Shown here: one piece after another, positions 9,424 to 20,112 of the stretch
Position numbering within the stretch: the first letter of the stretch is position 1
Layout: every line of letters starts with the position of its first letter
DNA from: Pelargonium nanum
Taxonomy: Eukaryota > Streptophyta > Magnoliopsida > Geraniales > Geraniaceae
Length of the DNA: 21,390 nt
Assembly (NCBI GenBank): GCA_036897485.1
Contig: JAYMTF010001773.1
Span: forward strand, 1 to 21,390
Direction: 5' to 3'
Translations under genes and position numbers: made by a program
The notes under the pieces: model-generated
The model's database searches: none
Seen by the model: only the letters and a program-made list of their open reading frames with translations
Told to the model about the DNA's origin: nothing

Positions 9424-12400
9424 ATGACGAAGATAAGTCCTGATTTTGAAGATAAAATGCAACCTGGTGCAGTTCAGCAGGTTTCCGCTGATGTGAGCTT
9501 TGCTTCTAATCAGTTCCCTAAATATAAGCTCGGAGCTGATATGATGATCATGGAAGAACCAAAGGAGGAGAATCATGGTCCATCTCTAAAAGAGGTTGTT
9601 GAACAGGAAACTATGCAGCTGTCTGAGCAGCACAAGCGTCTTTCCGTTCGTGACCTTGCTAGTAAATTTGACAAGAACTTGGCTGCTGCTGCTAAGTTGT
9701 CTGAGGAGGTTCTCAACTTCTTTCATTTAGTTTATATGTATTTTTCTAAGTTTATATTTTCATGACATACAGTCAAACAAAGAAATGATGCTTCAGCTAA
9801 ATTCGACATGGCATTTCTCTTATAAATTGCTTTTTGCAGTTAAATTCTCTTATCCTCCTTATCTGGGAGGGTATCATTTTTCTAATTAGAATAAATGAGC
9901 AAACTAGTGAACTCTTCTCTATTGGTATCAGGCAAAGCTCAGAGACGTGGCTTCTTTAGAGGGACATGTTATTTTAAAGAAGCTTAGAGATGCACTGGAA
10001 TCCTTGAGAGGCCGTTTGGCAGGACGGAATAAAGAGGATGTAGAGAAAGCTATCTCTATGGTTAGTTTTGGATACTTGTTCTTCAACCCATTTCTTATAT
10101 GATAGTTGCATTTTTTTGAAGATCAGTATGGCATTCCTTTCACAAGTTGTTGGAATTTTGCATTTTTTGTTGTTGGTGTATATGTTTGAAGCAATACAAT
10201 TTCAATTGAAACTATGGAATTCATTCTTTTTCTCTGGTCGAAATTGTAATCTCCTTGTAATATATATAGCAAATAACAGAAATATGAAATCTATGCTGCG
10301 TGATTATCCATATAATTCGTCTGAAATAGACTATAGACTATAGAGTATAAAGAATGACACATGTGACAATGACAATATGCTGAATGAAAAAGACAAACTA
10401 AGAGTTAATTTAGCAAAAGCTAACAGCCAGCAGGCTACAGAATTCACTATTAATTCGTGAGCATGTCATGGAAATCCTTCCTCTCTTGTGTCCTCTCAAA
10501 TTTTATTGGATTCTGTAACATATTAAGGTAAATATATTGGTAAATTTGGTAGTTTTGTAGAACTCAAGGTGCTATATATCCAATTTAATGATAACTATTA
10601 GTTGGGCTCTGATCATGCATGTGCTGTGTGTTTTTAAGTGAGTGAGGATGGTTGTTCATTTTGCACTTCCTGTTTGATCATTGTTTCCGATTATTTGAGT
10701 TGCAGGTGGAAGCTTTAGCTGTTAAGTTGACTCAAAATGAAGGAGAGCTGATTCAAGAGAAGTTTGAAGTGAAAAAGCTAGCAAACTTTCTCAAACAGGT
10801 TTGATATCATTGCAAAGTTGAACATAGATTCTTTTGTTAAATGATCTTTTACATAACAGTTTCATTATCATTCATCGTAAGTTTCCCTAGTTTATTGTCT
10901 CATGTGCGATGGGCATTCTTTTATCCACAGGCTTCTGAAGATGCTAAAAAGTTAGTTAACCAAGAAAAGTCTTTTGCTTGTGCTGAAATTGAGAGCGCTA
11001 GGGCAGTAGTGCAGAGGTTCGGAGAGGCTCTCGACGAAGAAGAAAAGAATTTCGATTCATCCAAAACACAGGTCTGTACGAGATCAAGTAATTTTTAGTT
11101 TCTAGTTGCCTGTAATTGAATTGTCATCAGACTAAACTACCTTTGTGATATATGGATTACTTGACATGTCTATTTTGAATTACATTTGATACTATTCTAC
11201 AGGGTTAAATAACTTGAGAAGTTATGAAGATCAACAAATTTAGTATTGTGAATATAAAAAGGAAGAGGGTTGGCTATGTAGTTGTTGGACAGTGCCGTGA
11301 CCATAAATATCACCAAGTTATCAAAATTGTTAGGGATGAGTTATATTGGAAATAGTTGTGGAATTAGTCCTGCAGTTCAAACTGTGTCCTTTGCCCTAGT
11401 GGTATCATTTCTTGTGGAACTTCTTCTAAACCAGGTTAAAGTATGGATAAAAGGCAAGTCATATTGGGAAGTCTTATATGAGGACAGAAATTATAGCTGT
11501 TGCAAATTGTAATTATAGGTCAAGAGCTTAAGTTTTTAATGGAAATTTATTTCTCTTTATTTGATGTTCTTATTGTCAGGATATGGACGAACTAGAGGAG
11601 GAAGTTCAAGAGGCTAGAAAAATTAAATTGTTGCATCAACCAAGCAAGGTACCTGTTGTCTCCAAAACTTTCTTTTAGATCATCATTGTGGGAGATTGCA
11701 ATGGCACTGAGAAAAGACAGTTGTAATGAGGCAGTCACCCAGTTCGCTTATGTAGAAGTATGTTATGCTTACAGGTCATGGACATGGAACATGAGCTTCG
11801 TGCTCTAAGAACTCAAATTCGAGAAAAATCAGCAGTCTCAATGAAGCTTCAGAAAGAGGTTAGTCAAAAACTTTGTTTTTACCTTGTGATTTTCCATGAA
11901 GATTATCTATTCGGTTGAATCATAAATTTATTAAGGCTTATAAAGGAGTGGCAATGATTAATGAGGATTCCTCTCTTTAAATTGTAATATATTTTCTTCT
12001 ATATTTTTCTCCAAAATTCTATTATTTAGCTCTCTTAAAGATATTATATGGTTTGACATTCGTTTAATAATTTATGGTTGATAAATCTGAGTTGGTGAAT
12101 AAAGGTTCCTATGTGCTACTGGGAGTGTATCTCGTATTATTTTGTGTAACCACAAACATATCCTATTGTTATTTAAAATGTCTTCCAGCAGATGATGACA
12201 AGTAGAAAATAATGTCTACCATGATTGATGTTGTAAACACTATTCTGGCAACCGGCTGGCACTAGGAGTGTGCTTTATGATTATTTTCTGCAATATATTT
12301 ATCTTTTCAGTTACTCAATGAGGATGTGTTAATTGGAGAAGGCAGGCATTTACTATTGGATACTTTTCCTTTTTAGCTTGCAATGAGCAAGAGGATTCAG

Positions 12401-14219
12401 GAGAACAAATCCTGTCCATATGCTCTAGATGGTTCTGAAGTCCTCGGTTCATCTCTGCAACTCCGGCCTTGCTCGGATAGGTATCCACAGCTTTCCAGAT
12501 GTTCAATTCAGTGGTATCGTGTATCTGCTGAGGGCAGTGAAAAGGAACTTATTTCAGGTGTGTATTCATTTGCTATTTTTGTCCCATTAAATTGTTTTTT
12601 CTTGTTTCATCTAACGAGCCTCAAACTGCCATTTTCTTAGGAGCCAACAAATCTTCTTATGCTCCCGAACCCCTTGATGTTGGGTGGATCGTGCAAGCTG
12701 ACATCATGTCAAATGGACAGACTGCCACAGTGACAACTGTTAATCCCATTGAATCTGGTGGTTTTTTATATTCTGAATGTTCTGTATTTGATGCTTAGAG
12801 ATTAAAAAACGAAGGCTGACCAAATTAATTTTACAGCTGCAGGATTGGGAAGCTATGTAGAGACGCTTTTGCGAAAGTCTAACTCTGAATTTAATGTATG
12901 TTATTGAATTCTTTGATTATTACTTTTCAATATCTACTTGGTAATTACTGGTCTGTAGATCAGTCCTGCCATGAGGATGTTGAACAAAATATTACTTGAG
13001 ATACTTTTCCATTAGCAATAAGAAGCCATTCATTTTGGTTGGATTAATCTAGATTTCAACTATTGCATCCCAAAGGTGTCATATGTAACTTTTGGGTATC
13101 TAGTAAGTGACAACAAATACAGTGTTTTAACCTTTATGTTAAGTTGAAAATGTCAACAAAAGAACATAAGTGACATTGTGGACCGACACTTTCTACTCAG
13201 GGTGTTTCGTTGTCTGGAATGCTTGTTATGGGTCATGGAAGGGTTGACTTATAACCAAATATGACCATTTTACACTATGCAGGTAGTTATTTCTCAGATG
13301 AATGGACAAGATCATCCATCACATTCTGTTCATGTATTTCATGTGGGGAAGATGAGGATGAAGCTTTGTAGAGGGTGGATCACAAAGGCTAGAGAAATTT
13401 ATTCACCGTCAATTCAGGTAAAATGGACAAGCCATTCATAAATAGAAAAATTGTTTATCTATGGTGGGTTCAGTGAATATTCTCTTCTGTAACTAGCTAG
13501 GTTCAGTCTTTGAAGCCATTTATAATGTCTGTTGGGATCATAGAATCGTCTTACTTTAGCAGTCCATGTGACCTTTGTTGCATCAATAGAGCTAGCGACT
13601 ACTGTACTGCATACTATGTTCCTAGCCACAAATTGAATACTCACTCACAATCTTGTCATAGAAAAGACGCTGTCTTTGCTATAGAAGACAAGGGAAATTT
13701 GATGAAGTTGAAAGAAATATCCTTTTAGATGTCATGGCAAAGACATGTAGGTTGGCCGAATGACGTGCATTCTTCATTTCTTGTACATCGGATCCTTTAA
13801 TAGTTGTTGTCATTCCTTTAAGGTCGAGTTGTAAATCTTTTGTATAAAGGTATCGCTTATGTAGTCATGTGGATATGCTTATCTCACTGTTGGTCATTGG
13901 CGACCTGTAGCTCTGCGGATATAGAGGTGATGGTAATGCTGCAGCCAAGCAATTGTTTTGGCAAGCAAGGAAGGGGCAGTCATTTGTATTAACTTTTGAA
14001 TCAGAGCGAGAAAGGAATGCAGCCGTTATGCTTGCACGGAAATATGCTCTAGATTGCAATGTATGTATTTCTTTGCTTTTAGTTGTTAACAACACTCTTT
14101 AGCCATGGTTCAGTGTACCAGCATCCAAGTCTTTCCACTGCCCGTTTTCGTTTTCTTCAAATTCTGAAATTTTGAAATGGCAGGTTGTGCTCGCTGGACC
14201 AGACGACTATCGAGTATAG
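9424..14219 (+). CDS. SCAB1: Stomatal closure-related actin-binding protein (SCAB1-like), 12 coding exons, 492 aa
   Basis: Exons: 9424-9708, 9932-10060, 10706-10798, 10931-11071, 11580-11648, 11775-11858, 12377-12557, 12641-12757, 12837-12895, 13283-13417, 13911-14060, 14184-14219. All introns are GT-AG and the joined frame is open for 1479 bases. The product tracks the plant SCAB family throughout (Arabidopsis SCAB1 is about 496 aa): N-terminal actin-binding region with SADVSFASNQFP and RLSVRDLASKFD (1-95), coiled coil (about 96-280, e.g. KKLRDALESLRGRLAGRNK), Ig-like region with SIQWYR and SYAPEPLDVG (about 284-365), then a fused PH-like region ending FESERERNAAVMLARKYALDCNV. Known family role: dimeric actin bundler that stabilises filaments during stomatal closure; the PH part weakly binds inositol phosphates. 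It appears complete. SCAB2/SCAB3 paralogy cannot be excluded. Confidence 0.94.
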
Positions 14220-14735
14220 GAAGTAAACCATATATAGCTAATTAACAGAGTTATTGTTTTGACAAATGTGAGTGTAATCAGTTTTTTGTTTTTTAACCTT
14301 TTTCTTGGTTTGCTGTGTGTATTTGTGAAGATAATGTCCCTGTTTTTCAGTTTCTTGTCATTGTAATTGGGCTTTTACACTAATCTGGTTGGCTTTATGT
14401 TAGGCAGCTTTTTTATTATTTGCCTAATCATTTGTTGTATCAATTTGGATTCCATGCTTATAGCTGGACTATCAGTAAGCAACTATTTTATGTTTATTTT
14501 GATAATTTACATTTATGATTAGTAGAAGGTTTGAAAATAGTCTCTCAATTGTTTCAATTTAGTCCCATGTATTATTTTATTTTATGTTGTTCCAATTTAG
14601 TTCAAACTAAGTTCAAAATTGCCCTAGTTAAGGGCATTGGGCAGTGTTTAAATAGTTAAATTAAATGTCACTACTCATTAAAAATAATGATAAAATAATT
14701 CATAAACTTAAAATTAACATGACAATAATAATTAC
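14220..14735 (+). other. 3' region of the SCAB1-type gene, then a TE-like repeat
   Basis: After the TAG at 14217-14219 comes a T-rich stretch to about 14500 that would hold the 3' UTR; no canonical AATAAA is obvious and the cleavage site is unknown. From about 14530 to 14660 there is a double CAATTTAGT motif followed by a CCCTAGTTAAGGGC inverted repeat, in a style common in plant repetitive DNA. No coding potential. Confidence 0.5.
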
Positions 14736-14758
14736 CAAGGCAGATTCCGCCAAACGGT

Positions 14759-16458
14759 TTAAGCGATGAAAATCCTTTTAATGATGTTATTGGGGAAGAG
14801 AGAAGTATTGCTCCACCCTTTAAGGATTTGATACCAAAATTTGAGGGAGCATGGGCATTGAAGAAACAAATGGAAGCAATCATCAAAATCAGTGTTAATT
14901 AGAATGGGGACAAACAATACAACCTTGGAAAGGTGACTTCCAAAATGGGATTCTTGAACCATTTCCTAATTTTCTGTGGATACCATTTAATTCAAACAGA
15001 TTGGAGAAAGTTGTGGTGGACTTCAGAACCTGATTCGAGGGAGGCTTAATTAGAATGGGGGAATGATATGAAGATGAGAATGGCAAATTAAGGAACTCCC
15101 AATTCCGAAACATCTCACGCCAGCTTTCCGAACCTAAGGCACGACCCAATCGTTCCTCTATTTGGATATTATCACCCGAGCATCTCTTCAAGTATATTCA
15201 TAACCAATTAATCCCAAATCCATCAGGCCAGCATCCAAGATAGACTGCGAGAACTCATGAAGAACGGCTGTTGGTTGAGGGTTGTCCCCTCTTTTCTTCC
15301 CGACTTGAAAAATATTATTGATGTCGTCCGCTCAAAGTCATGAAAGGTCCGAGCGTGAAGTTAACTCCCGTAATATGTTCCAATATTAAACCCAAAGAGG
15401 TCTATTAGGTTCACCGTAATAACCAGTGACTCTCCACGAACCCGGCTCTCGTGTTACCTGAACATCAATAAAAGAGCTTGAGAAACCCAAAAGACTAACA
15501 CTTCGAGTCGATTTCCACATATGATAAACCACCGCTACGACCCCACACAATTCATAGCAAAACAACCATGCATTCTTACTTTCTTATGCACATTTTTTAG
15601 TTCACTTCTTCCTCTTCTAGTTTTAATAGGTAAGATCATATCAGGCTTTTTGTCATGTGCAATAGCGCATAGGACCTCAACTGCGGTTGCCCAGCTCGGG
15701 GGCGGATTCAAAGATATTAGACAATGGGGGCACAATTTGATAATATATAACTAAAAATTCATTGAATTATATACATACATTTCATACACTATATTGTTAA
15801 TTTTAACTAATACACGTAAATATAAGATATCACTTATCATTATAATTTGAAAATAAAGAATATGCAATAAATAAATTTTAGCTTGACTTAAACCAAACTA
15901 AATAGATTAATGTCACCACGTCAAATTCTACTCAAACCTGATCAAATATATTTGTGGGAGCGGAGCGACCCGCTGGATCTAGTGAGATGTCATAATCATT
16001 AACGACTTACATTAAGCAAAAAAACCTATTTGACGCATACTCATTACTCTTTTACAAATTACTAGTTAAATACTAAATTACACGATGATATAATTTACGG
16101 ACTTAATTGATTTCGTATAATATATATTATATAAAATTTATGTTATATAAGCATAGAATATGCATATTTCAACTGATTATTTAAATTACAGAGGCAGCAA
16201 GTATATATTTTAATAACAAATGAAACGATTTCAAAAACAAAAATAACAAATGAAACAATTAACAGATTTTTAATAAAACTTGAGGCACTCTTAAAATTTT
16301 AGTGGGGCACCTCTTAATATTGATTTCAAAAAGGAAAAAAATAAATCATTATTTATATATATAAAAAAATTCATTTCACTGTGTCAAGTGACCCCATTAC
16401 CCACTATCTGGCTCTGCTCATGGCCCAACTCACGACAGTTACAAGATAGAAGATTCAT
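14759..16458 (-). pseudogene. LINE ORF2 fragment: endonuclease joined to C-terminal domain, split by a TIR element
   Basis: Starts at ATG 16458 with MNLLSCNCRELG, a copy of the canonical endonuclease start (M-I-L-S-W-N-C-R-G-L-G) with Trp changed to Cys. It is interrupted at 16422 and resumes at 15697. Further blocks: AIAHDKKPDMI, SELKNVHKKVRMHGCFA, SFSSSFIDVQVTREPGSW, GYYGEPNRPLW, the GDFN motif decayed to ADDINN, MDLGLIGYEYT, and SESWREMFRNWEFLNLPFS followed by SYHSPIL (normally SDHSP). It then jumps to KLGNGSRIPFW and FHLFLQCPCSLKFW, which belong near the ORF2 C-terminus. The intervening reverse transcriptase is absent. Stops and shifts are numerous. Confidence 0.85.
15698..16422. mobile_element. 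Short non-autonomous TIR element inserted in the LINE relic
   Basis: The left end (GGGGGCGGATTCAAAGATAT, from 15698) and the right end reverse-complemented (CATGAGCAGAGCCAGATAG, from 16422) align imperfectly over about 45 bases, sharing GCNGA, a GATA block, AATGGGG, CAC and TTGA. The nine flanking bases GCCCAGCTC (15689-15697) and GCCCAACTC (16423-16431) differ at one position and are LINE sequence, so they are a target duplication. The interior is about 700 bases, very AT-rich, non-coding, with a short direct repeat of AATAACAAATGAAAC (near 16212 and 16243). A hAT- or Mutator-type non-autonomous element is likely; the superfamily is not settled. Confidence 0.75.
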
Positions 16459-16589
16459 TATTCTAGACGAATATGATTTATCAGGCTTGTCGTATGCAAG
16501 TTTTTTGAAATAGACTCTTGTTCAATAGATTTCTCAGCGGGACTCTCTCTTGTCCTCTTCCTTTTCGGCACAAAAGAGAGATCAATAGT

Positions 16590-16930
16590 TAGAGGATGTT
16601 TACCAAATTCCAGAAAATTAAGAAGGAGAACATGATCCCTTAAATGTCCAAGGACCTTCCGTCAAGACCTTGTCAGCGTCATCCTGCGAGTAGAATTCAC
16701 AAAGAAATCTAATTTGATTACCACGACCTCGACCAGATCATATAACCTCAGAAAATGTAGCCCCCTATTTCGGCCTCCATGCAGCTGCCGTTATTTATTG
16801 CATACTGGCAAAATTTATGGGGGTTTCAGTAAGGAACCTACCGACTATGTTCCAGACAACCTTTTCTTTGGGGCGTACAATAAAATTTTCACTGGCCAGA
16901 TCAAGCATCTCCACTCCATCAACCACTAAC
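16590..16930 (-). pseudogene. LINE ORF1 fragment (DUF4283)
   Basis: Minus-strand translation gives EMLDLASENFIVRPKEKVV, WNIVGRFLTETPINF, ITAAAWRPK, and EFYSQDDADKVLTEGPW. These are the hallmark blocks of the DUF4283 domain in plant L1 ORF1 proteins. Stops occur after FASMQ and after AAAWRPK, and there is a small shift near 16710-16730. The zinc-knuckle part expected after this domain is missing: only about 130 bases separate it from the ORF2 start, so most of the ORF1 C-terminal half is deleted. Confidence 0.8.
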
Positions 16931-17160
16931 AACCCCTTGAATCCTCTTCCATACTTAGAACGAAAACTTGGTCAATACAATCACCACCAAACCTTTCAGG
17001 CCACACTAGAGCAATTGATGTCGTCTGTACAATGTCGAAAGCCCCGCCTCACAGGGACAAAAAGGAATTACCTAACAATCCTTACCTAGTATTCAAGTAA
17101 GAGCCCGCTATCAGAGTGAGAGAGACTGCAAAGAGGGACGTCTGCCATAATTTTGTGTTA

Positions 17161-17400
17161 GTGGCCTTCATAAAAAACAATAAAGAATTGAAAATTCTAT
17201 ATTGATCCAACTTTTTTTTTAAAAAAAATTTGAAATACTATATTGATCCAACTTAATTTACCAATCATCTTGAATTGGTAATTATTTGAAATTTTATTCT
17301 TTAAATTAATTTACTAAAAAAAGTTTTTTTTTTTAAATGCTTTAATTCACATACACGAATATATTAACATGCACCTAACTTATGATAAAGCAATGGACTC
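17161..17400. repeat. AT-rich spacer with a 17-base direct repeat
   Basis: The 17 bases CTATATTGATCCAACTT occur exactly at 17197-17213 and 17238-17254, separated by a T-run/A-run block. Otherwise low-complexity AT sequence without a gene. Confidence 0.8.
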
Positions 17401-17491
17401 TCGATATGGATCGGGGATGTCCATTACAGGTAACATATTGGGCACCGCTTTATTACCATTTTTTTAATACACAGTAACTTTTGAACATGAG

Positions 17492-17502
17492 TCCAACGGC
17501 TA
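17492..17502 (+). promoter_or_regulatory. M-phase specific activator (MSA) element
   Basis: TCCAACGGCTA matches the MSA consensus YCYAACGGYYA at all 11 positions, about 300 bases upstream of the cyclin start codon. MSA elements bind three-repeat MYB (MYB3R) factors and give G2/M-specific transcription of plant B-type cyclins. Confidence 0.85.
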
Positions 17503-17522
17503 TAATATCCGAAAACCATCTT

Positions 17523-17533
17523 CCGCCGTTGGA
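17523..17533 (-). promoter_or_regulatory. Second MSA-like element (reverse)
   Basis: On the minus strand TCCAACGGCGG has the invariant AACGG core and 9 of 11 consensus positions. It lies 21 bases past the first site. Confidence 0.65.
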
Positions 17534-17570
17534 TTACACGAAATCTGACGGCGGATAATTGAAAAGAATA

Positions 17571-17581
17571 AGACCGTTGTG
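17571..17581 (-). promoter_or_regulatory. Third MSA-like core (reverse)
   Basis: On the minus strand CACAACGGTCT keeps the AACGG core and matches 9 of 11 consensus positions. It probably lies just upstream of the transcription start. Confidence 0.5.
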
Positions 17582-17639
17582 AGAGAAGCGGGTCCTCCAG
17601 AGCTTCAAAAAGACTCACTTTCAACACTTCCATCTTCGC

Positions 17640-17795
17640 TTTCTTACAATCCAGAGAGAGAGAGAGAGAGGGAGAGGCGGCTCGTAGAAGAAGACCCAGA
17701 AGAGGAGGATCTACAGTAGTCGCCGGTCGATAGTTGGTGGTGTTTCTCTGAAGATTTGGTAAAAAAGTTTTCTTGAGAGAATCAAAGAATCTGTA
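17640..17795 (+). other. Probable 5' leader of the cyclin gene
   Basis: A purine-rich stretch with an AG microsatellite (17653-17670) lies between the MSA cluster and the start codon. It contains no ATG, so the first AUG of a transcript starting here is the cyclin start. The exact transcription start is not visible. Confidence 0.6.
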
Positions 17796-20112
17796 ATGGC
17801 TTCAAGACCCATTGTTCCTCAGCAAGCCAGAGGTATTGTTCTCTAGATTATTTCAGACTTTTCTTTTTCTGCAAAAATTTACGCTTAGTTCTTCGTTAGG
17901 GTTCCAAATATATATTTTTAGGATCGCAAATATGTTTGAGATTTTCTAAAATCTGATTCCCTTACTGTGTAATTAGTCATGGGAATTTATGGTTTTCTCG
18001 TTTGTCCAATCGATCTGGTTTATGTATTTATGGATTCTTTTTGTTTTCTGGGTATCAATGGATTTGGGTCGTTTTGGACTGTTCTATTTCAAGTTGGGAT
18101 CTTTATATATTTTAAACAATTTGGGGATTTTCAATCGGATTGTTTCTTGAACTTTATGTAAATTCTATATAGGTGAGGCAGTTGTAGGAGGAGGTAAACA
18201 GAAAAAGGCCGGTGGGATCGAAGGGAGGAGCCGACGGGCACTGGGCGATATCGGGAATCTGGTAACTGTTAGAGGAGTTGAAGGGAAGCAGCAACAACCT
18301 CAGATTACAAGACCCCTAACAAGGTATCTATTTTCCCCCAAAATCCTCTCAGAGACCCACCTTGGTTTTCTTCAGTATTGTTCAATTATCTGTTCATGAT
18401 ATTTCAGGAGCTTCTGTGCCCAATTGCTTGCCAATGCACAAGCAGCAGCTGCTGTTGAAAACAAGGTATGAAAGAAACATTCTAATCTTCTTTCATTGTT
18501 TTTTTTTCACACAAATTTTCTAAATTTTTGAATCTGGGTCTCTTTCGTACAGAAGAAACAGACTTGCGTTGTTGTGGATGGAGTAGCCCCAGTTGTTGCT
18601 GTTCCTGATAGGGCTGCAGCAGATGCAGTTCCAAAGCAAGCTGCTGTTGCGAAACCGGCTGCGGTTCCAAAGCCAATTCAGCAGAAGAAAGTTACAGTGA
18701 AGCCTCCAAAGCCTGAGGATGTGATTCAGATAAGCCCGGACAGCGAGGAAGAGCAACTCAAACAACAAAAGCCTGCCATCAGAAAGAAGGATGGTGAAGC
18801 TTCTGCCAGGAAGAAAGCTCAGGCTTTTACCTCAGTACTCTCTGCTCGTAGCAAGGTAAATATTTTAGTACTAATCTGCTTTTCTTGCTTTGAGGTTCGA
18901 GCCTCGGTTGTTGATAAAAAAAAACTGCTTTTCTTGTTTATGTGTGATATATGTATTTTCTTCTCAAACTTTGTTCTTTTTGCAGGCTGCTTGTGGGTTG
19001 GCCAAGAAGCCGAAGGAGCAGATTGTTGATATTGATGCAGGAGATGCTTACAACGATTTGGCTGCGGTCGAGTACATTGATGACATTTACAAATTCTATA
19101 AGTTAGTCGAGGGTGAGACCAGACCACATGATTATATGGACTCACAGCCTGATATCAATGAAAAGATGAGAGCTATTCTGATTGACTGGCTAATAGATGT
19201 CCATGGCAAGTTCGAATTGTCACCTGAAACCCTTTATCTCACCATCGACATTGTTGATCGGTTCTTGGCCGTTAAGACTGTGCCAAGAAGGGAGTTGCAG
19301 TTAGTTGGAATGAGTGCCATGCTCACAGCCTCCAAATACGAAGAAATTTGGGCGCCTCAGGTACATATCAAATGCGAAGAGTTAGATCAACTTTTGCTTT
19401 CGTAAGCTTATTTAACTGTTTTCTCATAAGGAACTTGATTCGGTTTCAGGTGGATGACCTTGTTTGCATAGCGGACAGAGCATACGACCATGAGCAGATA
19501 CTGGCCATGGAGAAAACTATACTGGGCAAGCTTGAGTGGACCTTGACGGTGCCTACACCTTACGTTTTCCTCGTTCGCTTCATCAAAGCATCTATACCAG
19601 ATCATATGGTAAGCAATATCCCAATTACATAGATTTAATTTAATTCAGTTTGTTCCATTTCTATGGGAACCTTAGCATTTTCATTGTACTGAATTATGCA
19701 GATGGAGAACATGGTTTATTTTCTAGCTGAGCTTGGGATGATGCATTATGAAACCTTAAGGTATTGCCCATCCATGATTGCAGCCTCAGCAGTCTATGCG
19801 GCACGAAGCACACTGAACAAAACCCCAATATGGAATGAGACCCTCAAGTTCTACACTGGTTTCTCTGAACCACAGCTCATGTAAGTTTTAGATAATCTTT
19901 TGTGGTCTGTGATAACAATCAATGTCAATGTATGTGTAGTGATGATATGTTTTGTATGATCTAACAGGGATTGTGCAAAGCTGTTGGCAAGCTTTCACTC
20001 GAGTGCAGCGGAGGGGAGGCTGAGAGTGGTGTACAAGAAGTACTCGGCTAGCGAGAGAGGTGCGGTGTCATTGCTTCCGGCAGCAAAAACTCTATTGCAC
20101 TCCTCAAAATGA
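17796..20112 (+). CDS. CYCB1: B1-type mitotic cyclin, 8 exons, 468 aa
   Basis: Exons: 17796-17832, 18173-18323, 18408-18465, 18553-18855, 18986-19360, 19450-19608, 19702-19880, 19968-20112. All introns are GT-AG and the joined frame is open for 1407 bases. The destruction box RRALGDIGN (residues 33-41) marks it for APC/C proteolysis. A Lys/Ala/Pro-rich linker and an acidic VIQISPDSEEE stretch (exon 4), typical of plant B1 cyclins, follow. The cyclin box opens with MRAILIDWLIDVHGKFEL (244-261), including the HxKF signature, and the second cyclin fold runs to the C-terminus. The product activates mitotic CDKs (CDKA/CDKB) at G2/M in nucleus and cytoplasm. The MSA promoter cluster agrees. It appears intact; the subgroup number within CYCB1 cannot be fixed here. 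Confidence 0.95.
18876..18887. repeat. Target duplication, left copy, intron 4 insert
   Basis: CTGCTTTTCTTG, identical to 18925-18936. Confidence 0.8.
18888..18924 (+). mobile_element. Very short SINE-like remnant in cyclin intron 4
   Basis: A 37-base insert carries a box B-like GGTTCGAGCCT and ends in nine A. It is flanked by an exact 12-base direct repeat, CTGCTTTTCTTG, at 18876-18887 and 18925-18936. A 3' A tail plus perfect target duplication indicates LINE-mediated retroposition of a severely 5'-truncated SINE or tRNA-derived RNA. It is 30 bases inside the intron and leaves the splice sites intact. Confidence 0.7.
18925..18936. repeat. Target duplication, right copy, intron 4 insert
   Basis: CTGCTTTTCTTG, identical to 18876-18887, directly after the A run. 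Confidence 0.8.

Larger units (their letters stand above)
14735..17160 (-). mobile_element. Second LINE relic (L1-type, DUF4283 ORF1), internally deleted, minus strand
   Basis: Minus-strand order: ORF1 DUF4283 remnant (about 16930-16590), ORF2 start at ATG 16458, endonuclease (to about 15050), then an abrupt junction to the C-terminal domain (about 15040-14740) with no reverse transcriptase between. It is split by a TIR element at 15698-16422. Its protein remnants differ from the LINE at 406-5966 (DUF4283 type, no RRM seen, different endonuclease sequence), so it is a separate family. Many stops and frameshifts show it is old. The upper boundary (about 17160) is uncertain. Confidence 0.85.

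Noticed and set aside
10068-10343. 91-aa ORF in intron 3 of the SCAB1-type gene
   Set aside because: It starts at the exon 3 donor and runs through T-rich intron sequence; the flanking exons join in frame without it.
11282-11512. 76-aa ORF in intron 5
   Set aside because: It is intronic, not conserved with any known SCAB region, and the exon 5-6 junction is clean.
15521-15754. 77-aa plus-strand ORF
   Set aside because: It is antisense to the LINE endonuclease remnant, whose motifs (DKKPDMI, RMHGCFA) read on the minus strand, and it runs across the TIR insertion boundary.
17521-17528. E2F-like site TTCCGCCG in the cyclin promoter
   Set aside because: It departs from the plant E2F consensus and overlaps an MSA core that explains the sequence better.
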